From Desertifilum tharense IPPAS B-1220 (GTDB lineage Bacteria > Cyanobacteriota > Cyanobacteriia > Cyanobacteriales > Desertifilaceae): DNA of 64,000 bases. This document shows positions 34,569 to 42,956 of this stretch, piece after piece (within the stretch, counting starts at the first letter, position 1; each line of letters starts with the position of its first letter). The position numbers were made by a program, and so were the translations under genes. The stretch covers positions 26,081 through 90,080 of the forward strand of contig NZ_MJGC01000048.1 in assembly GCF_001746915.1 (NCBI RefSeq), read 5' to 3'. The notes below the pieces were generated by a model. That model worked only from the letters and a program-made list of their open reading frames with translations, searched no databases and was not told where the DNA came from.

Positions 34569-34583
34569 ATTTACGATGTAAAT
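34569..34583. promoter_or_regulatory. Palindrome ATTTAC-GAT-GTAAAT upstream of sensor kinase
   Basis: Perfect 6-bp arms with a 3-bp centre in AT-rich DNA about 220 bp upstream of the kinase start. Operator-like; no family assigned. Confidence 0.35.
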
Positions 34584-34804
34584 TAGCAGAATATTAATGA
34601 TATCCATTGTTTATATCCCAATTAATTCCAGCTATTTTAGCGGTTGCATCTTCCTATGAATTTCCTAAAAACCCCATTCACAAATCCAATCAGGCGATGC
34701 TGAACAGAGCGAATCGCGAGTTTCCCGATGCCTTCAATCGCTTCAACAATCCGATAGGCATCCTGCCGCACATTCACCCAAAAACGCCGCCGAATTGCTG
34801 ATTT

Positions 34805-37606
34805 ATGGATGTGACTGAAATCAAACCCACAACAATCCAACCCTCACAGACTGCCTTAGTCGAGGCAATTCCAGACACGATCTTTCGCTGTCGGGCGGAT
34901 GGTACCTATTTAGAAGTTAAGCCAGCCAAAGACACTCACCTCCCCTTTCCCCCCAACGGCTTCCTGGGGAAGAAAATCTCGGATTTCCTCCCCCAAGCCC
35001 TTGCCGAACGTTTCTTGCAAGCCCAAGCCAAAGCGATCGCCCTCAACGAAATCCAAACCCTAGAGTATCAACTCCCAGACTCCCTAGAACCTGATGCCCG
35101 CCTGCGAAACTACGAAGCGCGGATCGTCGCGATGGGTGCTGACGAAACCCTGTTCATCGTGCGCGACATTACCGAACGCAAGCGATACGAAGCCGAATTA
35201 GTCCGGCGATCGCGCCATGCAACCCTGCAATCCGAAATTAGCCTATCCTTCACCCAAAGCGGCTCCCTCAACAGCTTACTGCAACGCTGCTGTCAGTCCC
35301 TCGTCCAACATCTTGATGCCGCCTTCGCTCGCATTTGGCTGCTTAACGCCAATAACAATTGCTTAGAACTCAAAGCATCCGCCGGCCTATACACCCACCT
35401 GAACGGCAACCACGCGTCTATCCCCGTTGGACAATACAAAATCGGTCGCATTGCAGCCAAGCGCCAACCCTATCTCACCAACAACGTCTTCAACGATCCG
35501 CACATTAGCAACCCTGAGTGGGCGCGACAGGAGGGGATGGTTGCCTTTGCCGGATATCCCCTCCTGGTTGAAGAGCAACTGATCGGCGTCATGGCCTTGT
35601 TTGCTTGCCATCCTTTAGAGCGTTCCACCTTTAACACCCTAGAATCGATTGCCAGTCAAGTGGCGATCGCCATTAAGCGCGAACACGCCGAACAGGCAAC
35701 CCAGCAATTGACCTATGCTTTACAACAAGCCCAACGGATTGCTCACATTGGCAATTGGGAGTTTGAACCATCCAGCGAAGTCATTACTTGGTCTGAGGAA
35801 CTGTTCCACATCTACGGATACCCCGTTGGACGCGTCCCCACCCTCCCCGAAGTGCTGAACGCGATCCACCCAGAAGACCGCGATTTGTGGCTAGAAGCCG
35901 TCAACCAGTCGGTGCAGCAGGGCATTCCCTACTCAATCGATCACCGGATTTATCGCGGAGATGGGGAAATGCGCTATATCAACAGTCGCGGAGAAGCCCA
36001 ATTCGATCCGAATGGGAATATTTGTAAGCTGTTCGGGACAGCAATGGATATTACCGAACGCAAGCAAGTCGAAGAGGCACTGCGACAGCAGTTTTTGCGC
36101 CAGCGTTTGGTGAATTCAATTTTAGAACGCATTCGCTCCTCGCTCAACGGTGAAGCCATTCTGAAAACTGCGGTTGAAGAGGTTCGCCGCTTTTTACGAA
36201 CGGATCGCACGGTGATTTATCAGTTTAATCCAGACTGGAGCGGGCGCGTGGTTGTGGAATCGGTGGGGGAGGAATGGATACCGATTATTGATTTGGATAC
36301 TCAGGATCGATGCTTTCAACAAACCTACGTTCAACTCTATCAACAGGGTCGGATTGGGATTGTGGAAGATGTTTGCACTGCGGATTTACATCCTTGCCAT
36401 AAGGAGTTGCTCAACAGCTTGCAAGTCCAGGCTAACTTGGCGATTCCGATCTTTCAAAATACATCCTCTACCAAGGATCGGACAGCTCAGACAAAATCGA
36501 ATCGCTTGTGGGGTTTGTTAATTGCCCACCATTGTCGGGGGCCTCGCGAATGGCAGGCGACGGAAATTCACTCGTTACAACAGTTGAGCGTTCAGTTGGC
36601 GATCGCCATTCAACAATCGCTACTGTTTGAACAGGCTCAAAGCGAAATTGCCGAACGCCAGCAAGTGGAGTTAGCTTTACGCGAGTCGGAAGCCAGAGAA
36701 CGGGCGCGCGCCAGACAATTAGCCCTCACCCTGCGCGAACTGCAAAGCACGCAAGCCCAATTGGTGCAAACTGAAAAAATGGCGTCTTTGGGGCAACTGG
36801 TGGCGGGTGTGGCTCACGAAATTAATAATCCCGTGAGTTTTATTTATGGCAATATTGCCCATGCCAATGATTATATTGACGATCTCCTCTCGCTGATTGA
36901 GTTGTATCAGCACCACTATCCGCAACCGGCTCCGGCGATTCAACAGGAGATTGAAGCGGTTGATTTAGCGTTTTTAGTGGAAGATTTTCCCCGATTGTTG
37001 CAATCGATGAAGGAAGGGGCTAGTCGGATTAAGGAAATTGTGTTATCGCTGCGGAATTTCTCGCGCCTTGATGAGGCGGAGATGAAAGAGGCGGATTTAC
37101 ATTCTGGAATTAACAGCACGCTGATGATTCTTCAGCATCGTCTTAAGGAGCAAACTCAGCGTCCGGCGGTGAATGTCGTTCGAGAGTATGGCAATCTGGT
37201 GCCTGTCGCCTGCTATCCCGGCCAGCTCAATCAGGTGTTTATGAATATTTTGACGAATGCCATTGATGCGTTGGAAGAGCGATGTCAGCAGGAGCGGAAC
37301 TTTCAGCCGGAAATTCGGATTGTGACGGAGTGGGCGAGCGGTGCGGCGTTTGAGAATGCTGAGTTAGGCGATCGCGCTCTGATTCGCATTGTTGATAATG
37401 GTCGAGGGATTCCGGCTCAATCGCAAAAGCGACTTTTCGATCCCTTTTTTACCACTAAACCCGTGGGTCAAGGGACGGGATTGGGTTTATCGATTAGCTA
37501 TCAGATTATTGTCGAGAAACATGGCGGTCAAATTTCTTGCAATTCTCAGGTGGGACAAGGGACGGAATTTGTGATTGAAATTCCGACGCGTTCGGTGCGG
37601 CTTTAA
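34805..37606 (+). CDS. Sensor histidine kinase with DXCF-type cyanobacteriochrome GAF
   Basis: 933 residues, no membrane segment. PAS (about 15-125), GAF (about 140-290), PAS with PAC (about 305-420), bilin-type GAF (about 447-605), coiled coil (610-655), HisKA with VAGVAHEINNPVSF (H671), HATPase_c (VFMNILTNAIDA; DNGRGI; GTGLGLSIS). The third GAF starts LRTDRTVIYQFNPDWSGRVV, holds D-R-C-F (501-504, C503) and PCHKELL (C531-H532), and ends with a LWGLLIAHHC strand. This is the two-cysteine pattern of DXCF cyanobacteriochromes, which usually sense blue/green or related light through a bilin. Bilin binding is inferred. No response regulator nearby. Confidence 0.92.
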   Translation: MDVTEIKPTTIQPSQTALVEAIPDTIFRCRADGTYLEVKPAKDTHLPFPPNGFLGKKISDFLPQALAERFLQAQAKAIALNEIQTLEYQLPDSLEPDARLRNYEARIVAMGADETLFIVRDITERKRYEAELVRRSRHATLQSEISLSFTQSGSLNSLLQRCCQSLVQHLDAAFARIWLLNANNNCLELKASAGLYTHLNGNHASIPVGQYKIGRIAAKRQPYLTNNVFNDPHISNPEWARQEGMVAFAGYPLLVEEQLIGVMALFACHPLERSTFNTLESIASQVAIAIKREHAEQATQQLTYALQQAQRIAHIGNWEFEPSSEVITWSEELFHIYGYPVGRVPTLPEVLNAIHPEDRDLWLEAVNQSVQQGIPYSIDHRIYRGDGEMRYINSRGEAQFDPNGNICKLFGTAMDITERKQVEEALRQQFLRQRLVNSILERIRSSLNGEAILKTAVEEVRRFLRTDRTVIYQFNPDWSGRVVVESVGEEWIPIIDLDTQDRCFQQTYVQLYQQGRIGIVEDVCTADLHPCHKELLNSLQVQANLAIPIFQNTSSTKDRTAQTKSNRLWGLLIAHHCRGPREWQATEIHSLQQLSVQLAIAIQQSLLFEQAQSEIAERQQVELALRESEARERARARQLALTLRELQSTQAQLVQTEKMASLGQLVAGVAHEINNPVSFIYGNIAHANDYIDDLLSLIELYQHHYPQPAPAIQQEIEAVDLAFLVEDFPRLLQSMKEGASRIKEIVLSLRNFSRLDEAEMKEADLHSGINSTLMILQHRLKEQTQRPAVNVVREYGNLVPVACYPGQLNQVFMNILTNAIDALEERCQQERNFQPEIRIVTEWASGAAFENAELGDRALIRIVDNGRGIPAQSQKRLFDPFFTTKPVGQGTGLGLSISYQIIVEKHGGQISCNSQVGQGTEFVIEIPTRSVRL

Positions 37607-37986
37607 TGCGCTTGGGAATCGTGCAAAGTGTTGTATAGCTTACTGTCAGTTTGGCGGTAGTTGTCTACAATGAAGATGCGGCGTTTGGCAAGCGGGAAAT
37701 GTCTCACTCCTTGTTATTGGTGGCTGTCGATCTGGTGGCGTTGATTACGGCCTGGCTCTCGTTTAAAGCTTTAGCCAAAAATTCTTGTTGAGTTTGCGGG
37801 AAGTTTGCTCTTGGGTAGCATTCTAGCCCGATTGATAAAAAAATTTTAAGTGACTATAAGGGTTTACTTGCGATCGCCTTCAGGCCGGTGAGAAATTCAG
37901 GCCTCATTTCCAGGCATTGCCTGATACAATGGCCAGTCAAGACCCAGGTTGAAGGCTGAGTCAAAACTCGGTCAAGTTTTGATGCC
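37607..37986. other. 380-bp intergenic region
   Basis: Between two plus-strand genes. No terminator after the kinase is obvious. It holds a 30-codon hydrophobic frame (37699-37791, MSHSLLLVAVDLVALITAWL at its start), which extends upstream without ATG to a stop near 37636; it may be a decayed gene fragment or chance. Nothing else recognised. Confidence 0.5.
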
Positions 37987-38691
37987 ATGATTGACGAACC
38001 CTCTAAAACCAGCACCGTAACGGCCCAGGCTGAAGAAAAACTTCTGCGGGAAACTCCCCCCGTCGATCTCGCCTTTATCGTCCCTGTCGCGCTCTTGATT
38101 GGGCTAATTGCGGTGGCGTGGCAGTGGATTCTAGTGGGGATAGGTGCGATCGCCCTTGGGTTAAGCTGGAAGCACCTAGAGCGACGCAAGCGGGAAAAGC
38201 AGGCGTTTCTCAAGGCGGTGTTTTATCAACTGGTTCAGGCGAATCAAGGCTACGTTACCTCCCTAGATTTAGCCGTGAAGGCCGATATTTCTGGAGAAGA
38301 GGCGCAGCGCTACCTGCAAGAGTGCGCCAAGGAGTTCTCGGCGGATGTGGAGGTGAGCGATCGCGGAACGTTAATTTACTGCTTCTCTACGGCGCAAACA
38401 ACCGCCACAGAAACGCAATTTGCGACCTTATCCCAAACTGAGTTTGAATCCACCATCGATCGCCAACTCGCAGAACTCAAAACCCGCACGCCAGTCACCA
38501 CCGTCCTCAAACCGCTGATTCAATCGGAACTGGCAAAACGCTTTAACGTTCATCCCAGTACCATCAGCAAGAAAAAACTCAATCCAGACTTTCCCCAATG
38601 GAGTCGCACTCAAGACCCTGAAGGGATAGCTTGGTGTTATACCGCCGAGACAAAGCTCTTTTCTCCTAACGCGGTTGATTTAAACCCGTAA
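37987..38691 (+). CDS. Membrane protein with soluble winged-helix-like domain, unknown
   Basis: 234 residues. Two hydrophobic helices (about 28-45 and 46-60, LAFIVPVALLIGLIAVAWQW and ILVGIGAIALGLSW), then basic RRKREKQ. The cytosolic part has a winged-helix-like segment (LKAVFYQLVQANQGYVTSLD, LAVKADISGEEAQRYLQECA) and a second HTH-like segment (SELAKRFNVHPSTISKKKLN). The second looks like a classic HTH, so DNA or RNA binding at the membrane is possible, but no family is recognised. The 3' end overlaps the pentapeptide gene on the other strand by 26 bp. Confidence 0.7.
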   Translation: MIDEPSKTSTVTAQAEEKLLRETPPVDLAFIVPVALLIGLIAVAWQWILVGIGAIALGLSWKHLERRKREKQAFLKAVFYQLVQANQGYVTSLDLAVKADISGEEAQRYLQECAKEFSADVEVSDRGTLIYCFSTAQTTATETQFATLSQTEFESTIDRQLAELKTRTPVTTVLKPLIQSELAKRFNVHPSTISKKKLNPDFPQWSRTQDPEGIAWCYTAETKLFSPNAVDLNP

Positions 38692-39148
38692 CCCGGTCTA
38701 AATCAGCCCCGGTAAAGTCTGTACCCGTCACGTTTGCATTGGTGAGAATTGCATCATCCAAATCGGCATTTAGGAATGTGGCATTACTCAGGTTTGCGCC
38801 GGTGAGGTTGGCTTTTTCTAATTCTGTATTATTGAGATTAGCGCCACTTAGATTGGCATTGGTCAAATTTGCTTCATCGAGATCGGCGTTGACCAGATTA
38901 GCATTACTGAGATCGACCCCATTCAAGTCTGCTCTTTCTAAGTTAACCCCTTGGAGATCGCAGCCCGAACATTGTCGGGTCGTCAGTAATTGATTAACGC
39001 GATCGTTATTAGAAGCAGTCGTTGGCGTAGTCGGATTAGGCGAAGCCTGGGGTGAGGTTGTGGCTTGAGGCTGATTGTTACAGCCTATCATTAAAGTGCT
39101 AGTTGCTAGGGCGATCGCACCGAGCATTGTTTTAGCATTCAAGATCAT
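38666..39148 (-). CDS. Pentapeptide-repeat lipoprotein
   Basis: 160 residues. Lipoprotein signal with lipobox LMIGC (Cys near 23), a Thr/Pro/Ser linker, then CSGCDLQGVNL and about 15 pentapeptide units of A(D/N)LXX type (LERADLNGVDLSNANLVNAD and on), which form a right-handed quadrilateral beta-helix. Probably anchored in the periplasmic face of a membrane; such short proteins in cyanobacteria have no assigned role. Its stop lies inside the 3' end of the convergent gene (26-bp overlap). Confidence 0.9.
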   Translation of the reverse strand: MILNAKTMLGAIALATSTLMIGCNNQPQATTSPQASPNPTTPTTASNNDRVNQLLTTRQCSGCDLQGVNLERADLNGVDLSNANLVNADLDEANLTNANLSGANLNNTELEKANLTGANLSNATFLNADLDDAILTNANVTGTDFTGADLDRVTGLNQPR

Positions 39149-39236
39149 CTGAAAAATTTTCTATATCTACTCCTCAAAACTAAAGTCAATCGCGGCAACG
39201 CGCATCGGGCAATAGATAGAAAACAGCAAAAGTTCT

Positions 39237-40127
39237 CTACTTCAAAGAAGTCATCACCTGTTCGGCTACCCATTCCAACGGTTGAATCGATAACTCAAAC
39301 GTCATCTCAGATTTCACCCCCAGAGTGTGGAGTTTGCCCGAAATCGGTACCGTTTGACGCTGATCCACATGGGCCACTAGACTAATATGGCGATCGCCCA
39401 CCACTAACCCCTGCGTTGGATCGTAGCCGCGCCAACCCGCCCCCGGTAGATACACCTCCGCCCAGGCGTGCAAATCGCGCCGTTCCGCCTCTGGATCGCC
39501 CTCTTGGTAGCCGCTGACGAGTCGCGCCGCCAAACCCACCGCCCGACAAGCTTCCATAAACAGCAACGCAAAATCGCGACAACTCCCCGTTCCCTCCTTC
39601 CAAGTAATACCGGGAGGATGCGGCGGGCCCGTTTCTCGGATGCGATGTTCGGAACGTTCGTAAATCGCTTGATTGAGTTGCGATAAAAATGCCACCACCT
39701 GATTATTCGCCTGATAGCGAATATCGGTGGCCAATTCCACCACCCCCGGATCGATGGGTTTCGGGATACCCAAGGGATAGAAATAGGGGTGCAGTTGCGC
39801 TAACAGCGAACTGGGATATTCGATGGGGAGATGTACCGCCCAAGGTTCTAAAAGATAGTTAAAGGGGTTTTCACAGTGCGTTTCTACCCGCGATTTAGCG
39901 GTAATCTGCAACGATTGCGTAGAGTCTTTAAACCAAACGCGAGTTAACGCATTCCCTTCTAAGTCTAGAAACTCCGTCCAACCTGCGGGTTCGGGCCAAA
40001 TCTCGACGGTGAAAGACTTTAAACTTTGCCAGCCGTTACTGCGAGGGCGCAAGCGGATCAGATGCGGCCCTAGCGTCACGGGTTGAGCGTAAGTATAAGT
40101 CGTGCGGTGAACAGTTTGATAATGCAT
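39237..40127 (-). CDS. Transglutaminase-like cysteine peptidase family protein
   Basis: 296 residues. N-terminal beta domain (MHYQTVHRTTYTYAQPVTLG, about 1-90) of the bacterial transglutaminase-like type, then the papain-fold core with catalytic C183 (GTGSCRDFALLF), H220 (DLHAWAEVYLPG) and D236 (GYDPTQG). All three catalytic residues are intact. It may cross-link or cleave peptides or amide bonds. Third gene of the conserved trio with alpha-E and ATP-grasp proteins, 51 bp after the alpha-E gene, so likely one operon. Confidence 0.93.
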   Translation of the reverse strand: MHYQTVHRTTYTYAQPVTLGPHLIRLRPRSNGWQSLKSFTVEIWPEPAGWTEFLDLEGNALTRVWFKDSTQSLQITAKSRVETHCENPFNYLLEPWAVHLPIEYPSSLLAQLHPYFYPLGIPKPIDPGVVELATDIRYQANNQVVAFLSQLNQAIYERSEHRIRETGPPHPPGITWKEGTGSCRDFALLFMEACRAVGLAARLVSGYQEGDPEAERRDLHAWAEVYLPGAGWRGYDPTQGLVVGDRHISLVAHVDQRQTVPISGKLHTLGVKSEMTFELSIQPLEWVAEQVMTSLK

Positions 40128-40178
40128 TCCGAAAGGCTAAAAACGGCTTATTGTACTGAGTTTTACGGCAAGTTCAAC

Positions 40179-41135
40179 TCAGCCAATCGGATGAAGTGCG
40201 AAGTAAGTTTCAAAGATTTTCCCGCCCACATGATTGAGTTGGGTTTGCAAATCGTTGAGAAATTCGTGCAAGCCGCGCTGAACGACATCCTCAATCGTGA
40301 GATAATCGAGTTCCGAGCGCAAACGACCCAAAGAACGCTCTACAGGGTCGCTCCAGGTTCCCGGAGGCGTTCCGGTAATTTGATGGAGCGATCGCTCTGC
40401 TTGCAAGAGGCAAAAGCGAATTGCCCTGGGAAAATCCCGGTCTAAAATTAAAAAGTTAGCCACGCCCGTTGGCGTAATTCGGTGTTGGCTAATCCGCTTG
40501 CGATACATTTCATAAGCACTGGTTGAACGTAACAGCGCCATCCACTGAATTTCGTCTAATGTGGTTCCTACATATTTCACCGAAGGCAGCAAAATATAAT
40601 ATTTGACATCTAAAATCCGCGAAGTTTTATCGGCCCGTTCAAGATGGCGACCCATCTGTCCAAAATGCCAGCCTTCATTATGGGTCATTGTGGCATCCAT
40701 CACCCCTGCAAATAAGTGACTGGAAAGCTTAACTTCGGTATAAAAATCATGGAGTTTAGAAAGCGGCTGTCCGGGCGACGCCTCTTTAACCATGAGGTAA
40801 AAGGAGTTAATTTGCTGCCACATTTCTGAAGAGATAATTTCTCGAATAGAACGGGCATTTTCTCGCGCCACTTGCAAGCAAGAAAGAATAGAATTCGGAT
40901 TAGCTGGGTCGAAGGTTAAAAACTGCGTGACATTTTCTGCCGTAACTTCACCGTAGCGGTTTTGAAAAGCCTGCAAGTCCCCTGTGGTAACGACCAGAGG
41001 CTCCCATTGTTGCGAAATTCCCGCTGGAGAATCGAGAATTAAAGTGAGATTGGCATCGACAAATCGAGCCACATTTTCAGCCCGCTCAACATAACGATTG
41101 AGCCAGTAAATTGAATCGGCAACGCGACTTAACAT
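40179..41135 (-). CDS. Alpha-E domain protein (DUF403)
   Basis: 318 residues. Begins MLSRVADSIYWLNRYVERAE, the family hallmark; all-helical throughout with FLILDRDFPRAIRFCLLQAE near 235. No catalytic motif known. Alpha-E proteins nearly always occur with a circularly permuted ATP-grasp and a transglutaminase-like protein, as here, suggesting a peptide or amide-forming pathway. Function unproven. Confidence 0.93.
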   Translation of the reverse strand: MLSRVADSIYWLNRYVERAENVARFVDANLTLILDSPAGISQQWEPLVVTTGDLQAFQNRYGEVTAENVTQFLTFDPANPNSILSCLQVARENARSIREIISSEMWQQINSFYLMVKEASPGQPLSKLHDFYTEVKLSSHLFAGVMDATMTHNEGWHFGQMGRHLERADKTSRILDVKYYILLPSVKYVGTTLDEIQWMALLRSTSAYEMYRKRISQHRITPTGVANFLILDRDFPRAIRFCLLQAERSLHQITGTPPGTWSDPVERSLGRLRSELDYLTIEDVVQRGLHEFLNDLQTQLNHVGGKIFETYFALHPIG

Positions 41136-41172
41136 AGGGAAATTAAACGTTTAAAGGGTCAGCAATCTTCTA

Positions 41173-41207
41173 CTCCCCTCTCCCTAGGAAGAGGGGTTGG
41201 GGGTGGG
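41173..41207. repeat. GC-rich palindromic repeat (CCCCTCTCCC / GAGGGG)
   Basis: CCCCTCTCCCTAGGAAGAGGGG forms a hairpin, followed by TTGGGGGTGGG. It resembles half of the element at 51445-51545. Sits between the ATP-grasp and alpha-E genes. Confidence 0.55.
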
Positions 41208-41208
41208 T

Positions 41209-42642
41209 TCATTCCCTCAGCACCCAAGTATCTTTACTTCCGCCCCCTTGCGAGGAATTGACAACGAGGGAACCCCGTTTTAAAGCAACGCGAGTTAAGC
41301 CACCGGGACTGACACAAATCTCTTTACCGTAGAGAATATAGGGTCGTAAATCGACGTGACACCCGGCAAAATGGCTATCAACTAAGGTGGGGACGCGAGA
41401 CAGACAAAGGGTGGGTTGGGCGATGTAATTGCGCGGATTGGCTTGAATTTTTTGAGCAAATTCTTGACGCTGTTCGGGGGTGGCTTGGGTTCCCACCAAC
41501 ATCCCATAACCGCCCGATTCGTTAGCCGCTTTCACTACTAATTTATCGAGGTTGTTGAGGACATAATCGAGTTGTTTGGGTTCCCAACACAGATAGGTGG
41601 GGACATTCGCCAGAATTTGGTCTTCGCCGAGGTAGTAGCGAATCATTTGGGGAACGTAGGCGTAGATGACCTTATCGTCAGCAACTCCGGTGCCTAGGGC
41701 GTTGGCGATCGCAACTCGTCCGGCGCGGTACACTTCCATTAAACCGGGAACCCCTAACATCGAATCGGCCCGAAACGCCAGAGGGTCGATAAAATCATCG
41801 TCAATTCGACGATACACCACATCCACCCGTTGCAAGCCCTTGGTCGTCCGCATTTGCAGGTAGCCATCCGCCACCACCAAATCCCGCCCTTCCACCAGTT
41901 CTACCCCCATTTGCTGCGCTAGGAAGGAATGTTCAAAATAGGCAGAATTAAAAATTCCGGGGGTGAGAACCACGACGCGCGGATCTTGTAAATTAGGAGG
42001 AGCCAGATTTAGCAGGGTTTCGAGTAAATAACTCGGATACTCATCCACGGGTCGAATATCCATCGACCGAAACACCTGGGGAAAGGTGCTTTTCATCACG
42101 CGGCGATTTTCCAGGACGTAGGATACCCCAGAAGGACAGCGCATATTGTCCTCTAAGACATACCACTGACCGTCCTTATCGCGCACTAGGTCTGTGCCTG
42201 TGATGTGACACCAAATCCCCCCTGGCGGTTTTAAGCCCATACAAGGCTTTAAGTAGCCCGTAGCAGAGTAAATCAGTTCTGCGGGGATAATCCCATCTTT
42301 AATAATTTTTTGTTCGCTGTAGATATCGGCGATAAACAGGTTTAGGGCTTGAATGCGCTGTTTAAGTCCGCGTTCGAGTTGCTCCCATTCATCGGCGGCC
42401 ACAATTCGAGGCACAATATCAAAGGGAAAAATTCGCTCTGTCCCTTGAGTGTCGCCATAAACATTAAAGGTGACACCCAGCTTAAACAGGGCAATTTGTG
42501 CCGCTTGCTGGCGCTGTAGCAGTTCTCCCTCCGAGAGGGCGTTGATTCTTTCGATTAAAGGGGCTGCTTGAGGACGGGGTTGGTTCTTCGCGAGGAACAT
42601 TTCGTCATAAAAGTCCCCAGGTTCATAGGAATCAAATTTCAC
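41209..42642 (-). CDS. Circularly permuted ATP-grasp protein (DUF404/DUF407)
   Basis: 477 residues from GTG at 42642 (VKFDSYEPGDFYDEMFLAKN), where homologues usually begin; the longer frame to 42816 would need a TTG and adds residues unlike the family. Conserved blocks: RIFPFDIVPRIVAADEW, LFIADIYSEQKIIKDGIIP, WYVLEDNMRCPSGVSYVLEN, GILTPG-like VVVLTPGIFNSAYFEH, VVKAANESGGYGMLVG. ATP-grasp enzymes join a carboxylate to an amine using ATP; with alpha-E and transglutaminase it suggests synthesis or remodelling of a small peptide. The substrate is unknown. Confidence 0.9.
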   Translation of the reverse strand: MKFDSYEPGDFYDEMFLAKNQPRPQAAPLIERINALSEGELLQRQQAAQIALFKLGVTFNVYGDTQGTERIFPFDIVPRIVAADEWEQLERGLKQRIQALNLFIADIYSEQKIIKDGIIPAELIYSATGYLKPCMGLKPPGGIWCHITGTDLVRDKDGQWYVLEDNMRCPSGVSYVLENRRVMKSTFPQVFRSMDIRPVDEYPSYLLETLLNLAPPNLQDPRVVVLTPGIFNSAYFEHSFLAQQMGVELVEGRDLVVADGYLQMRTTKGLQRVDVVYRRIDDDFIDPLAFRADSMLGVPGLMEVYRAGRVAIANALGTGVADDKVIYAYVPQMIRYYLGEDQILANVPTYLCWEPKQLDYVLNNLDKLVVKAANESGGYGMLVGTQATPEQRQEFAQKIQANPRNYIAQPTLCLSRVPTLVDSHFAGCHVDLRPYILYGKEICVSPGGLTRVALKRGSLVVNSSQGGGSKDTWVLRE

Positions 42643-42956
42643 GGGCTGTATTCGACTCTTCTCAATATCTATGGTATATGTGCTGGGTGTAACGTTTAAC
42701 TGTAGTTGAGAATACTGTTTTTTGGGGTTGATGTGAATTTTCGTAGCGCTTGCGGATACCGCCAGGGGGAGTCTGAAATCAGAAAGAAAAACACGAATCC
42801 TGAAATAGTCCCTCAAACAGGGGATCGCCTCCTATAATCTTGAGGAAAATAGGCAAAAGAGTTTGGGTGAATACTCGCTAAACTAAAGACTTGCTTTTGT
42901 CTCGATGTCCCCAGGGCCTTTCTAGAAATGAGCAAGCGTTGGGTTAGTTTTCAGTT
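42643..42956. other. 314-bp divergent intergenic region
   Basis: Separates the ATP-grasp operon (minus) from the polysaccharide export operon (plus). A perfect TATAAT lies at 42833-42838 on the plus strand without a good -35. The region from 42643 to 42816 is open on the minus strand but is judged non-coding. Nothing else is recognised. Confidence 0.45.

Larger units (their letters stand above)
33705..34804. other. 1.1-kb non-coding interval with many hairpins
   Basis: No convincing ORF on either strand. Visible structures: a terminator-like hairpin (33937-33969), stems at 34173-34188 (TTTCTC/GAGAAA) and 34210-34234 (CCG-bulge-TTAA/TTAACGG), a cluster of three stronger hairpins at 34360-34531, and a 15-bp palindrome at 34569-34583. 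The interval is AT-rich compared with flanking genes. It probably holds the promoters of the minus-strand gene at 33420 and of the sensor kinase, and perhaps one or two small RNAs. None matches tmRNA, RNase P, SRP or Yfr1 as I know them. Confidence 0.6.

Noticed and set aside
33705..34804. Known structural RNAs (tmRNA, RNase P, SRP, 6S, Yfr1) in the long gap
   Set aside because: None of the conserved core sequences I know, such as the RNase P GAGGAAAGTCC segment, was found.
34637..34840. 67-codon minus-strand frame (starts MDCCGFDFSH) overlapping the sensor kinase start
   Set aside because: It covers the kinase start codon, has no ribosome site and no recognisable family; composition fits a chance frame in a control region.
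37699..37791. 30-codon hydrophobic frame that could be a tiny membrane protein
   Set aside because: It does not match any small photosystem or cytochrome subunit I know, and the frame is open upstream of the ATG; more likely a gene remnant or chance.
42643..42816. N-terminal extension of the ATP-grasp gene
   Set aside because: It would need a TTG start and lacks similarity to the family, which starts at the KFDSYEPGDFYDE segment.
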